A stretch of 64,000 bases of DNA from Amaurobius ferox (GCA_951213105.1 OX578135.1:159951250-160015249), one strand, 5' to 3'. Numbered from the stretch's first letter, positions 45,386 to 58,257 are shown. Notes: a model not told the origin generated them from the sequence alone. Numbers and translations: made by a program.

Positions 45386-45636
45386 TAATTAAAAAATAAT
45401 CAAAAACACAAATTTCCTGATATGTCCAATGAGAACAAACAGATGGGACATTGCCATCGCTAGGTATACATAGATGTAATCCTCAAAGCATTATGGTATA
45501 TTCAAGCTTTTCATTCTTAAGAGTTTTATCTCTTCTCTAACTCCATTCCTACTGGTTTTGAATTCTATATCTCCAGAGTTTGTGGATTTATTACCTGGAA
45601 GGTTTTCTATCTCCTCTGATTTAGCGAATTGTTTTT

Positions 45637-47116
45637 TCTAACACTCTACAACAAAGTTGAAAAGTGTTTATGACTTTGTTCATTCTGTCTGTCTGCCTGT
45701 CTGTCTATCTGTCTGTTCGTTAACATGATAACTGCCGTAAAAATAGCTTAATCAAAATGAAATTTTAGTATGTTGTTCAGACGGTCTGTGGAACCTATGG
45801 GAATATAAATGAATAATATCACCCAATTATTTTTGGATTGAAACTGGGTTGAAAAAATGAAATACAATGAACCCTATGGGACCTAATTTTTCAAACATTT
45901 TTTAAGCGGATTTAAAATTCACAAATTGCTTCGAAAATTTTAGGTAATGTTGAAATTATTCCATAAAATATATAAAAAAAATTTCAGCCAAATATATTCA
46001 GTAGTTTTATAAATAAAAATTAAAATAATAATTATACCTCTTTAATGAAGCGATCACGTGACCATGATATGAAAAGAGCACTTCAGAATGAAATAACATA
46101 TTGGCCCACTTCAGAATGAAATATGGCATCCATCTTGTCTCAAAATCGTGATTTTTAAAGTTCTTTTTAATTCATATTGAGTGTTGTATCCGTCCTAAAA
46201 CCGCTTTATTTTTGCTTAAATTCTGTGCATCTACATGCTGAAACAACGCAATTACAATATATTTGAGTTTAAATAATCATCCAAATTTGATTATTTCTAC
46301 AACGAAGCCTATTTTTCACTTATGTAAAATGTAAACAGCAAAATATGTAGAATGAGTTGTATAAGAATTGCTGTATTTCTTTAACGCAAAATTATTCTAT
46401 GCAGCTCATGGAGTCTGTATAGCTCATATGAATGAAATATTCATTGATTTTACAGAGAGAAGGACGATTTTTTTCGATGAAGTTTTAAGCATGGAGTTTA
46501 ATTACCTGTAGCTCCGTGGTCTTAATTTTTAAATAAAATAAATTATTATAGTATTGTGAAGAATGAAATGAATGGAAAAATGTTATGAATGAAATGCTGC
46601 TTTTATAGAGAGAGCCAGGCGTGTTATTTTTTCTATGACGTCATTTGAATGAATTTCAGTTGTTTTGGATGAAGTTTTCAAATATAATAAATTATCGTAG
46701 TATTGTGATAATTTCAAAATATTACCCAGAAATGTATCGCATTTTAGAGATGTTTAAACCAGGCAATTTATATTTCAATGCCGTCATTTGAACGAAGTTC
46801 ATTTTTATCGATGAAGGTTTAAGTTTTCAAATATAAAAATCTGATGTGGGCAACACATGACTTTCCTTATATAATGCAATGAATTTACTACTTTTACAGT
46901 AAAATAAATAGGTTTTTCTTCTAGTAGATACTAATATCCTTTCCAAGATATTGAATTTTCGACAATTAGTCGTCATTTTCATTGATTTATCGTCATTTTT
47001 ATCCATTTGGCGAGATTTTCGTTAATTTGGCAATATTTCAAAAAGTCGCCAAGTTGGCGACATTCCGCCAATTTCGTCGCCAAAATCTCGCCAAGCGTTA
47101 TGGACGAAGAAATAAG

Positions 47117-47162
<46 letters not shown>

Positions 47163-48178
47163 CTTATGAGATATTGAATTTTCGACATATATTATATAAC
47201 TATTATTATATATTTATATATTATATAACTTATTAGATATTGAATTTTCTACAATTAGTCGTCATTTTCATTGATTTAGCGTCATTTTTATCCATTTGGC
47301 GAGATTTTCGTTAATTTGGCAACATTTCAAAAAATCGCCAAGTTGGCGACATTCCGCCAATTTCGTCGCCAAAATCTCGCCAAGCATAATGGACAAAGCA
47401 GTAAGTTATTCTTACAGCAGATAAATTGGCGTTCAAATGCAAAAGTATTACTCAAAGTATCTTTTTTCATGAATGGAACGAGCTAGATCCACGAGAATGA
47501 TGTCACCCAATTTATCGCATGGTATTACATATGAAAAGTGAACATGTTTCTCAATAGGAATTTTTTTTTTTTTATGTGACTTTTTCATAATTTTTTTGAA
47601 AAATGTGCAATATCTCGAGAACGGTTCATTTCAGCGTTCTAAAAATTATGCCAATCGTTTTCTAATGAAAAATTACGTAAGAAATGTCTATTTGCGTAAC
47701 TTTATTAGCGGTTTTGATTTTTTGACGATTTTTTCAAAATTTCATTCGAAAATTTAGGGGGTTCTGAACATTCGATTACGTATAAAAACAATAGGCTTAC
47801 AGTGTTTACGGATTGTGATTTTTGTACCAAATTTGGTTCAAATCGGTCCATTCGTTCGTCAGTTATCGTCTCCACAGACTCACTGACACACACACACACA
47901 CACACACATACATCACTTCAAAAATGTTTGATTCGTGATCAGGGATGCTTGAAACGTGCTCTCCCGTCGAAAACTCGAATTCGAATTTTCGACCCCGTCA
48001 CAATACTTTCCTTATACATTATGTATATAAGGAAAGTAATAAATTAATGTAGTATTGTGATAAGTTTTAAAATATTACCGAGGAATGTATTGTATTTTAG
48101 AGATGTTTAAATAAAATTGCATTGAAGTTGGAAAGTGTTTCATAATCAATGCTTTAAGCATGATTGATCTTTCTTGTT
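45637..48178 (+). mobile_element. HINE-C copy interrupted by HINE-B
   Basis: 5' TAACACTCTACAACAAAG with TTGAAAAGTGTTTATGA, (TCTG)n 45687-45718. The interior is complete up to AGTTTTCAAATAT at about 46834, resuming AATAAATTAATGTAGTATTG at 48038. The 3' end GTTGGAAAGTGTTTCATAAT then CAATGCTTTAAGCATGATTG is intact. Joining the flanks reproduces the uninterrupted sequence of the 30.3 kb copy. Confidence 0.93.
46834..48037 (-). mobile_element. HINE-B inside HINE-C, with internal duplication
   Basis: 3' tip AAAAATCTGATGTGGGCAAC at the left and 5' hairpin CTTATACATTATGTATATAA with GGAAAGT at the right. The GGCGAC cluster occurs twice (46985-47110 and 47265-47400), separated by an (AT)n palindrome at 47118-47165, so about 250 bp was duplicated. 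ATATCTCGAGAACGGTTCAT at 47610; (CA)n at 47884-47908. The insertion shows no clear target duplication. Confidence 0.93.
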
Positions 48179-48249
48179 TCTTTTTGGGTTTCACGTTCTC
48201 CGGTGTTTTACCAGGAGCATGATTTTATTTGCTGAAAAGAAATTTAGCA

Positions 48250-48568
48250 CTAATATTGGTTATTATTGTGCTGTATTTCTGTAAACTGTACAACAGCTGT
48301 CCCGATATTCTTGATGTTTTCTGTTCATCTGAAATTGCTTTTAAAAATCATTTGTTGTAAATATTTTATATTTTCATGTATTTTATATTCATTTGCAAGT
48401 GCTTTTAAAAATAATATGTTGTCAATAGTTTTCATTTTAGTGTATTTTATAATATTTTAATCTGTATATTTTTGCATTGAATTTTATCTTGTACCCTGTC
48501 ACTAGGGTTTTGTCCTGCAGCTTGCATTCTTTTAAATAAATAATAATAAAATAAATAAATAAATAAAA
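48250..48568 (+). mobile_element. LINE 3' end, 5'-truncated
   Basis: The last part (TTGTACCCTGTCACTAGGGT, TTTGTCCTGCAGCTTGCATT, CTTTTAAATAAATAATAATA, then (AAAT)n) matches the insertion at 58912-59053. Ending in an A-rich (TAAA)n tail is the hallmark of non-LTR retrotransposon copies. Upstream, two imperfect direct repeats (TGCTTTTAAAAATCATTTGT and TGCTTTTAAAAATAATATGT) are present. No coding part remains. Confidence 0.55.
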
Positions 48569-48674
48569 GCTAACTTTGTGTGCCTAACCGTTATCGAATT
48601 ATAGCTGGAAGAATGTTGGAATGAAAAATTCCGAGATTTATAAATTTTTAGAACAAAATTCGATGTTCCAGTTT

Positions 48675-49854
48675 GTTGTGACACGTCACAACACCTTTTT
48701 ATTTTATTATTCCAAATTAACATTTTTTTTATAAATCATTAAATATTTTACTTTACTTTATTATTATTCAAAATTATTCTATTCAAAATTGCTTTTATTT
48801 TATATACTCAATAATAGGCCAATTGACTCTTTTACTAAATTAAATTATAACGCGCTGCTATCCGTTCATGTTTTTTATTCGTACGGTGTACGCCCTTTTT
48901 AAAAATGACTGGATACGCGCACACTGTTTCAATTGGTAAGATCTTGTTTCAGGCGAGACATGGAACTTTTAAACCTCCCTGGTTGCACAGAAGTTATTTT
49001 TTTGTTTTCGCTGATGGCAACGTCCGGTTTTGCGCGGGAGAATTTTTTGCTGACTCTCCCTTCTCTCGAAAATTCTTGGTGCGTGAAAGTGTGTGCATGT
49101 GGAAGTCCCTTTGGGGGCGCCCCTTGCTTGAACCATTTTTTTTTTTTCACATGCAAAATCACAATGCATAAAAATTTACTGCAAAATCAATAATGAATTT
49201 TATATTCATACAAAGAGCACGTGGTATTATTATCTTCACAGACTTTTATCTTTCATAAAAACAGAAAAGAAATTCAATACATATCACAACATTGATTATC
49301 TTCATCAATCAGCGAGAATGCAGTGCTACAAGACGAGGCTCACAATTAAATAAATTTAAGCAATCAATTCCATATTTAGCAAAGAAAAAAAAATGGTTCA
49401 AGCAAGGGGCGCCCCCAAAGGGACTCCCACATGCACACACCTTCACGCACCAAGAATTTTCGAGAGAAGGGAGAGTCAGCAAAAAATTCTCCCGCGCAAA
49501 ACCGGACGTTGCCATCAGCGAAAACAAAAAAATAACTTCTGTGCAACCAGGGAGGTTTAAAAGTTCCATGTCTCGCCTGAAACAAGATCTTACCAATTGA
49601 AACAGTGTGCGCGTATCCAGTCATTTTTAAAAAGGGCGTACACCGTACGAATAAAAAACCAGAACGGATAGCAGCACGTTATAATTTAATTTAGTAAAAG
49701 AGTCAATTGGCCTATTAATGAGTATATAAAATAAAAGCAATTTTGAATAGAATAATTTTGAATAATAATAAAGTAAAATAAAATATTTAATGATTTATAA
49801 AAAAAATGTTAATTTGGAATAATAAAATAAAAAGGTGTTGTGACGTGTCACAAC
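48675..49854. mobile_element. foldback element, two ~470-bp inverted arms
   Basis: Left arm 48675-49148 and right arm 49384-49854 are near-identical reverse complements around a 235-bp unique spacer. Each outer end is itself a palindrome (GTTGTGACACGTCACAAC). The arms contain a less AT-rich core (GGGGGCGCCCCTTGCTTGAA). Mirror-image open frames of about 80-100 codons on both strands come from this symmetry; none has a recognisable domain. Target duplication is unclear (only CAGTT is common to both flanks). Non-autonomous DNA transposon of unknown superfamily. Confidence 0.92.
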
Positions 49855-50830
49855 ACAGTTATTTCTAATTACATATAGATCAAATCCCACGTGTATGTAA
49901 AGTTTCAAGTTTCTACCTTTAGCAGTTTGGACTGTGTAATTCACCTACCTCTTAGCAACCAGTCAATCCCACTCGGCTGTATAATATAGATCGTTTGAAT
50001 CAACTTGTGGTCTTAACCAGCTTCAGAATGAGAGAGAAGAAATATTTCTATTAGCTTTCATTCGCAATGTATTATTTTAAAACATAAAAAAAAAATTCGT
50101 AAAATTACTCTTTTCAAGTTGGCAACATGTCAGTCGATTAGAATTTGTAAGTCATTAGAATTTTTAACCGGGAAAGTGAAGAACTTTTAACCGAAAAATT
50201 AAATATCTCGGAATAATGAAGTAAATTACTTGAAATTGGTCCATTTACTACTTGCCCTCATTATATATATATATATATCGAAATTCGTAATTTTGTAGGA
50301 AATGTCATGAATTGAACGCATCAGAATTTTATAAATGTTAATGTTGCATGACACGAACAGATTGAAATTTTATATCAACTTAGTTTCCGTGGAAACCGAT
50401 TTTTTCTCCACTTAAAGTACTCTCGAGACGTTAAAACTATTTACGATCCAAGATTAATTAAACATCCTTCCGACGCAAATTCAATTTCTGATAATTAGTG
50501 GCGATAATTAAGGATGGAATGGGGGGGGGGGGGAGGGAGGGTAAGTTTTTGTTGCAGCGCACGTAAAAGCCTAACTTTTAATGGTGGTAACTCGCTTTAA
50601 AAATTGTGTTATGCATTTTGGGAAGTGTTGCACAATCTTAAAAAACTTAGAATCCATATTTAAAAATTGTATACTTTTCGTGATTTTTTAATTAAAAAAA
50701 TAAAGAAAACATCATTTTGCAAAGTTTGGGAAACAATTTACTTTTTAGGGCAAGGGATATTTTTCTTTTCAAATACGTAATGCACTTGCGTTAAAATAAT
50801 AAAGTGGATATTAGCTAAAATAACTTTGTT
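49855..50830. other. unassigned region; poly-G tract
   Basis: Short (AT)n at 50264-50278 and a G-rich tract at 50519-50540. No gene or repeat match recognised. Confidence 0.35.
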
Positions 50831-51060
50831 AAGAGTAGAGCCCAACACAAAATTAATAGTATTGACTGGTTTCCAAGGCAAAAATAGTCTTCTTCATCAA
50901 GGCACACAAGAAGCACAACTTTCACTTGTGAGATCCATAGTCGCTGAACTTTCTCTCAGGAGAGATGGTTACGCTTCTTGTGTGTCCTGACGAAGAAGAC
51001 CGTTTCTGTTTTCGAAACCGGGCGATACTATTGTTTTGTGATGTACGCTGCTTTAAACGA
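50830..51060. repeat. interspersed repeat E, copy 2
   Basis: Contains inverted words CTTCTTCATCAAGGCACACA and TGTGTGTCCTGACGAAGAAG, about 80 bases apart, each adjoining AAGAAGC/GCTTCTT. This gives a potential stem around CACTTGTGAGATCCATAGTC. Shares the GAAGAAGAC...TTTTCGAAAC...TTTTGTGATG order with 39.7 kb. Confidence 0.5.
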
Positions 51061-51242
51061 AATTATTTCAGTTGTATTACTTTAGCAGCAGTTTGAGTTG
51101 TACGAATATAATGGATGTTGGTACTTTGTTGTTTATTTATATTAGGAAAAAACTTATAGTGGGAAACACCGCTCGACCGAATCATGCATTCATATCCCAT
51201 TTATTGTTTTAATCCATTTGTGTTTTAATCAGTATAAAAAGG

Positions 51243-52326
51243 AACAAGAAAGATCACTCATGCATAAAGTATCGATTATAAAACACTTTCCAACTGAAAT
51301 GCAATTTTAATTAAACATCTCTAAAATGAGATACATTCAGCGCTGATATTTTTTAAATTATCCCAGAACTATAGTAATTTATTTTACTTAAAAACTTCAT
51401 TGAAATAGACAATTCTAGTTACATAAAATGAAATTTATTCAAATTTCGTCATCGAAATAATGCCATTTACATGCACAATGTAGTTCAAATTAATATTTTA
51501 TTTAATATAGTTCAAACACACACAGTAGTAGCACAATGTAGTTCAAATTAATAATAATCGTCCGCTTCTCTATGTAATATCAATGAATATTTTATTCATA
51601 TCACTTATATTCCAGACCCTAAAGTAAATAATTTTGCGTAAAAAATTATTCAGCAATTCTTATATAACTCACCTTGCAATTGCTTGAATTATTTACATTC
51701 TGCATGTTATATTATAACATTAAATTTAGACTTCGCTGTAGAATAATCAAAGTTTACTGATCATTTAAAATAAAAAAATATTGTAATTGCCCTGGCACAG
51801 AAGACAGATAATACGTAAAAATAAAGTGAATTTATGAAGGATGCAACACTAAATATAAATTTGAAGGATGTTTAAACATCGCGATTTTTACACCGGAAAA
51901 AAAATGGATGCTATATTTTATTTTGCAATTAGTCACACGATCTCTTTATATATTATGGGTGTAATTATTATTTTAAAAACTCAATAACACACATATTCTG
52001 CTGCAATTTTTTTTACGTATTTTATGACATAATTAGAATATTTCCTAAAATTTTTCTTGTATCTTAACTTTGCCTAAGAAATGTTTGAAAAAGTAAGTCC
52101 CATAGGGTTCAATGTATTTAATTTCTTCAACCCGGGTATAATCCGAAACTAATTGGGTGATATTATTCATTTTCATTCCCATATGTCTCCCAAACCGTTT
52201 CAACAACATACTAAAATTTTATTTTTTGATAAAGTCATTTTTACGGCAGTTATCGTGCGAACAGACAGACAGGCATAATAACCAAAGTCATAAACGCTTT
52301 TCAACTATGTTGGAAAGTGTTAAAAA
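51243..52326 (-). mobile_element. HINE-C copy
   Basis: Left: 3' hairpin and subterminal motif (AACAAGAAAGATCACTCATG, AAACACTTTCCAACTG). Right: (CAGA) remnant, CATAAACGCTTTTCAACTAT and GTTGGAAAGTGTTAAAA. It contains an extra CACAATGTAGTTCAAATTAA duplication at 51474-51555; a similar word (ATTTACATGCACAATGTAGT) recurs outside at 52482. Its AATATAAGTGATATGAAT site (reverse complement) is the empty target for Helitron-2. Confidence 0.88.
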
Positions 52327-54088
52327 TGTGTTATATTTTTATGAGCTTTCGTTCACAAATTATTCTTTACTTTCTTCTAGTTGGCAACAAGTCCGTCGTA
52401 TAAGTATTGATTTATTATTTTTATTGATTGTTAAAATTTGATTTATTTGACTGCCTTGTGATGCTATTGCTATAATGCCATTTACATGCACAATGTAGTT
52501 TAAACTAATATTTTATTGCGTAAAACTATCGTCATTGCAGTTACCTTTATTTCGCTCTTTATAATAATACTATAGAAATCCTAAATTTTGGCGTGTTTCA
52601 AATGCTTGGTTTGTAAATATTTTTATTTTAGTCTAAATTATGTAGATGATTGAGTTATCGTTGTCACATATCACACAGACACGCGCGCGCGCACACACAC
52701 ACATCTTTCTGAAAGTGCTAAAAACAATAATGAACTATTCGCAACAGATAATGATAAGTAAAGTAAGCAAACACCCGTTTTAAGATTTTTTGGAATTCCT
52801 TCTTCAGTGCGAACAAACCTAGAACTGAACGCCTAAATGAGTACTAGACTATGCTAATCTGCTAATCAAACATAATGTGGTGAGATGACAGTAAAGAACC
52901 AATATAGAAGTGCCACCTAGTGTTAAGAAAGGGAAGCAAAATGTGAAAAAAATGTCAAATGCAAGAAATATGAACTTGATAAGCAAATAAGAAATACATA
53001 TATAATGTAGGGTATATAAATTGAACGTGCAGAGAAGAAGAGGGAAATAAAGGAACAAACATTAGACATGATCACGCCATGTGCCGTGAAAATACAATCT
53101 CGGTAGCAAATAATTAACTGAATTGCTAGAATTTCTTTCGATAAAAATTCCAGTAATATTTGTAATGGTTTGTCAATGACACATATTTCTCCAAGGTATG
53201 GCATGTTTAAGTCTAAATTTCGTTCCTAAGTTTCGTTCTTTTCTACTTCGTACATTAAGTTCATATATTCTGCATTTTATTTACTTTTGTTGCTTGCTCC
53301 TTCAGTTCATATTTTCTACATTTTCTTCCTTTGTCTCGTTTTAATTTTACACAATCCTTACATTTTTTGTAAGATTTAATTTTCTACATTATTTTAAGTT
53401 TATAAATCTTACATTAGTGCTTTCGTTTTATTTTCTTTTTCACACTTGGTAGAGCTACTAATTTGGATTTTGTCGTTTAGTCATTTTCTGTCTGGCCGGT
53501 ATAGTCTGGGGTTCATTTAGGCGTTCATGCCCAGGCTCATTCGCATTGAATAAGGAAATTCAAAGATTTTCAAAACGTACGTCTGCTTGCTTACCTTGAT
53601 CTGAGCTTCATTTTACGTTGCAATCTAGTTCATATTTGGTTGTGGACACATTTCTACTTAAATCACACATTCTTACTTACTGTTAACGATGCATTTGTTC
53701 TCAGCATGAGAAAATAAAATCTTGTAAGGGCTTTACAGTAAAAAACAAACAAATCTTGATCAAAATTCTATTGCCACGAACTCGTAATTTATTCTATTTC
53801 CTTTTAAAAGACGTGATTTCATTAACGAATAAATTTTATCACGAAGAAAACAATTCTTAGTTTTTGTTGAAAGGAAAAGTACTAAACTCGGATTCTTTTA
53901 ATTAGAATCGGAAATAAAATGGAAGAAGTTCCCCTGGGAAATGGAAAGTAGTGGGCAGTTTTTTTTATAAAAAAGGAACGTACGGCTGCAAAACCATTTG
54001 TTATATTGCAATACTATGATCTTCTTTGTTGGTTATTTTTTATTCTTTGTTTCAAAAGTAAAACTTCATGTTTTTGTGCCAAACGTAA
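52327..54088. other. unassigned region, no recognised gene
   Basis: A (CG)n(CA)n run lies at 52682-52702. The minus-strand frames at 52849-53204 are hydrophobic and T/A-biased without recognisable motifs. T-rich sequence occupies 53220-53440. I cannot assign any of it. Confidence 0.35.
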
Positions 54089-54914
54089 GTTACTTTCCTT
54101 GCAATACATGGTAATGTATAGGGAAAGTATTGGAATCATACCGAAAATCGCAACTCGTGTTTTCGACGGGTCTTCACGTTCTGAAACCTCTGGAACACGA
54201 AAAAACTATTTTAGCTTGACGTCTGTGTGTGTGTGTGTGTGTGTGTCTGTGTGTGTGTGTATGTGTGTGTGTCCATATATGTGTGTGCCTGTCTGCGTGT
54301 GTGTATGTATGTGTGCCTATGTGTATGTGCCTGTGTGTACCTGTCTCTCTGTGTGTGTATGTGTGCCTGTGTGTGTGTGTTTCTGTCTGTCTGTGCAATG
54401 TATCTATCCAATCTAACTGAAATACTAATTGATAAAATTTCTTAAAATTTGGTAGAAACGTTACTTGTGGATGAGTCTGGTGCTGATTAGATTTTGGTTC
54501 GATTTGGGAAAAAAGAACCCCCTTTTTTTGCGAAATGATCTCCAAAAATCTCATGTATCCACTCTAGCTTAAAAATTAATTGACCAAATTTCTAAAAATT
54601 TGGTAGATAAGTCACTGGTGAGATACCCCGGTGCTGATTAGATATTGGTCGGATTCGGAAAAAAAGAACCGACTTTTTTTGTGAAATGGCCCGCAAAAAT
54701 CGTCAAAATCTAAACTAAAAGACTACGTATGCTCAAATGTATTAATTAAATGTTTGTTTTATACTCTTAATATTAGACGATGAAAGAAATAAGACCAACC
54801 CCATTACTCTTGGACTAAGAATCTTCGAAAGTATTTTCGAAGATTTTTCTTTATTAGTATTTTCGCATTTTTGTTACGTCTTTTTGAAAAAATATCCAGT
54901 TACTAAACAGAAAC

Positions 54915-56990
54915 AAAAAATCTGATGTGGGCAGCACATGATTTTCCCTGCGGACTCAAATTCAATTTTGACACTTTACAACAAAGATGAAAAGTGTTTA
55001 TGACTTTGTTCATTCTGTCTGTCTGTCTGTCCGTTAGAACGTTAACTGCCGTAAAAATGACTTAATCAAAATGAAATTTTAGTATGATGTTCAGACTGTC
55101 TGTGGGACCTATGGGAATATAAATAAATAATATCATCCAGTTAGTTTTTGATTGAATCCGGGTTGAAAAAATGAAATACATTGAACCCTATAGGACCTAA
55201 TTTTTCAAACATTTTTTAAGCGGATTTAAAATCCACAAATTGCTTCGAAAATTTTAGGTAATATTCAAATTATTCCTTAAAATATATAAAAAAATTTCAG
55301 CAAAATATGTTCAGTAGTTTTAAAAATAAAAATTAAAATAATAATTACACTTCTTATATGAAGCGATCACGTGACCATTTCATGAAGAGATCACGTGACC
55401 CACTTCAAAATGAAATATGGCATCCATCTTGTCTCAAAATCGTGATTTTTAAAGTTCTTTTTAATTCATATTGAGTGCTGTATCCGTCCTAAAACCGCTT
55501 TATTTTTGCTTAAATTCTGTGCATCTACATACTGAAACAAAGCAATTACAATATATTTGAGTTTAAATGATCATCCAAATTTGATTATTTCCACAACGAA
55601 ACCTACTTTTCACTTATGTAAAATGTAAACAGCAAAATATGTAGAATGAGTTGTATAAGAATTGCTGTATTTCTTTAACGCAAAATTATTCTATGCAGCT
55701 CATGGAGTCTGTATAGCTCATATGAATGAATTATTCATTGATTTTACAGAGAGAAGGACGATGTTTTTCGATGAAGTTTTTAGCATGGAGTTTAATTACC
55801 TGTAGCTCCGTGGTCTTAATTTTTAAATAAAATAAATTATTATAGTATTGTGATGAATGAAATGAATGGGAAAATGTTCATGAAGAAATGCTGCTTTTAT
55901 AGAGAGAGAGACAGGCGTGTTATATTTCGATGGCGTCATTTGAATAAATTTCAGTTGCTTTTGATGACGTTTTCAAATATAATAAGTTATTGTAGTATTA
56001 TGGTAATGTTAAAAACATTACCGAGGTGCCAGGTGATTTATATTTAATTGACGTCAAACTGAATGAAGTTCATATTTTTCGATGAACTTTTAAGTTTTCA
56101 AATATAATATATTAAATTAATGTAGTATTATGATAATGTTTAAAAAATTACCGAGGAATGTATCGCATTTTAGAGATGTTTAAATGAAATTGCATTGAAG
56201 TTGGAAAGTATTTCATAATCAATGCTTTATGTATGATTGATCTTTCTTGTTTCTTTATTTCTTTAATAATTCCTTAAATTGAGTTTAATCGCACAAAATA
56301 ACACTAAATTTGCATTTTTAATTCAATTATTGTTGTTATTTGGTAATTGGACATTTTTCCGAAACGGGCATAATAAAAATGCAAGAAATCTCAAATATCT
56401 TGAGAACAGTTAATCCTTAAGTAATGGAGTTGGTTTTATTCTTTTCCTCATCAAAAATTACATATAAAACAAGCATTTAATTGCTGCATTTGAGGATTTG
56501 TAGTCCTTTTTTTAGACTTTTGCTGGCCATTTCGTAAAAAAAGTAGGTTATTTTTTTCCGAATCGTACCAAAATCTAATCAGCACCAGGGTGACCCACAA
56601 GCGACTTATTTACCAAATTTTGTAAAATTCGGTCCATCAGATTTTCAGCTAGAGTGGATACAAGCTTTTGCGGGCCATTTCGCAAAAAAAGGCGGGTTCT
56701 TTTATCCCGAATCGTACCCTAAACTAATCAGCACCAGATTCGGCCACAAGTGACACCTACCAAATTTTATGAAATTCGGTCAATTAGTTTTTTAGTTAAA
56801 GTGGATACAAAATCTGCACAAACAGACAGACGCACACACAGACAGACGCACATACAGTCATCACGTTAAAATAGTGTTTTCGTATTTTAGAGGTATCGAA
56901 AGTGTAGATCCGTCGAAAACTCGAGTTGCGGTTTTCGGCATGATTCCAATACTTTCCCTATCTATTACCATGTATTTCAGGGAAAGTAAA
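54915..56990 (-). mobile_element. HINE-A inside HINE-A, itself split by HINE-C
   Basis: Left end TCTGATGTGGGCAGCACATG with ATTTTCCCTGCGGACTC (54920-54956). It resumes after the HINE-C at 56253 and runs through CAGCACCAGGGTGACCCAC and (CAGA)n (56822-56860) to the 5' hairpin CTATTACCATGTATTTCAGG at 56980. Confidence 0.82.
54971..56252 (+). mobile_element. HINE-C copy, innermost of the 54-57 kb nest
   Basis: 5' ACACTTTACAACAAAGATG with AAAAGTGTTTATGAC, (TCTG)n 55014-55031, full interior (GCGATCACGTGACC, GAGAGAGAGACAGGCGTG), 3' GTTGGAAAGTATTTCATAAT then CAATGCTTTATGTATGATTG. Confidence 0.9.
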
Positions 56991-57118
56991 AATTAATGAA
57001 AAGTGCAAATTTAGTGTTATTTTGTGCAATTGAACTCAATTTAATGAATTATTAAAGAAATAAAGATTATATGAATATGATTCTACAGGAAAAGTCATGT
57101 GCTGCCCACATCAGATTT

Positions 57119-58257
57119 CTTCCTCTTTGAAATCGTGTTTTGTTTCAGTGAAATCCTGTTTTGTTTTCTTAGGTATCACCACTAAGCACCCACTGGCGCC
57201 TTTACGTTTCATGTCCGACCTTACGTTTCATGACGAAAAATCCTTGGTTTGGTGTGTACCACCACCTCGTAAAGTTTGTCCCATCTTTTTTTAATCTCTC
57301 TGTATACGGATGCAAAGCTGGATAGGAAATAATTTTAATAAATTACGAAAATACTACATACTTTTGCAATCCAACATACGCGAAAAATATGAAATACAAA
57401 TAATTTCCTACACAGAAAATGAAATAAAAAATACACAAGTCCCACCAAACTGGAAATACCAAACACGTTAACTGTGAAGCGACTTCTGCCGTATAATAAG
57501 GCGATGCGTAAGAGCAAGAAAAGTTCCACGCGTGGTAGCGGAGGATCAGTTGAGCAATTTTATGCTTTTATGCAGCGCCCTGTTATAGAGAAGAAGTCAC
57601 TTCACTTATTTCTGAGCGCTTAGAATTTTATTAAACATAGACGGGGCTAAAAACGCCCCCAATCATTATTGGACTCGAGGTACAATAATTATATACAAAC
57701 ATTCTAAAATCATCGCTTTTGTTCGTTTTGTGTTCACTGATCACCTCATCATCTGTACCGTGCTGATAAGCGACAAAGACCGTGAAGCCATGTCTCACAG
57801 GTGGTGATGGATGATCAGTTGAGTACTTACTTTTACTAAATATGTCATTACTAAAAAGTTAGCATGGATACCAATTACATTTCGTTCTCTAAATTAATCT
57901 TACTAAAATATGTTCATATTTGGCTCACATAATAAATGATACTAAGAGTATTTATTGCTTTTTGTGTTATAATTAAGTTTTAATTTCAAATTAACAGAAA
58001 AACGAATTTTTTAATATTTTAACAATTTTTGTGGACCGAAGCTGTTCAAGCTATTTCAAATGAAAAAAATAATTTTTATTAACACATATTACTTATTTAA
58101 TTCCAAATTATGAAGAGATTTATACCAGGCAGTTTTCACTTTGTATTTCCTGTATTTTATTAAACTACATAAGCAAATTTAGGAAAATGCAAAATACTTC
58201 TAAATGAACACCTGGTGAGTAGTAAAATACTAAATGGAAATATGTACTTTGTACTTC
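57119..58257. other. unassigned region with a diverged direct repeat
   Basis: 57495-57560 and 57770-57825 share a pattern (GCGTAAGAGCAAGAAAAGTT.. / GATAAGCGACAAAGACCGTG..) both ending GGATGATCAGTTGAG or GGAGGATCAGTTGAG. No gene or known family is seen. The frame at 57097-57294 begins inside the HINE-A 3' tip and is not credible. Confidence 0.35.

Larger units (their letters stand above)
54089..57118 (+). mobile_element. HINE-A copy interrupted by another HINE-A
   Basis: 5' end CTTGCAATACATGGTAATG then TATAGGGAAAGTATTGG at 54100-54136, an unusually long (TG)n/(TGCC) tract at 54222-54395, both submodules, up to AAAATATCCAGTTACTAAAC at 54910. The 3' end (ACAGGAAAAGTCATGTGCTG then CCCACATCAG) resumes at 56995-57118. 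Frames over the microsatellite are artefacts. Confidence 0.8.

Noticed and set aside
48905..49624. A gene duplicated in inverted orientation (MTGYAHTVSIGK-type frames)
   Set aside because: Frames overlap on both strands of the same arm, run through simple A/T tracts and are explained by the foldback symmetry.
50985..51035. A third hammerhead ribozyme (CTGACGA ... GAAA)
   Set aside because: The words are present, but the sequence between them does not form stem II and there is no matching stem I or cleavage triplet.
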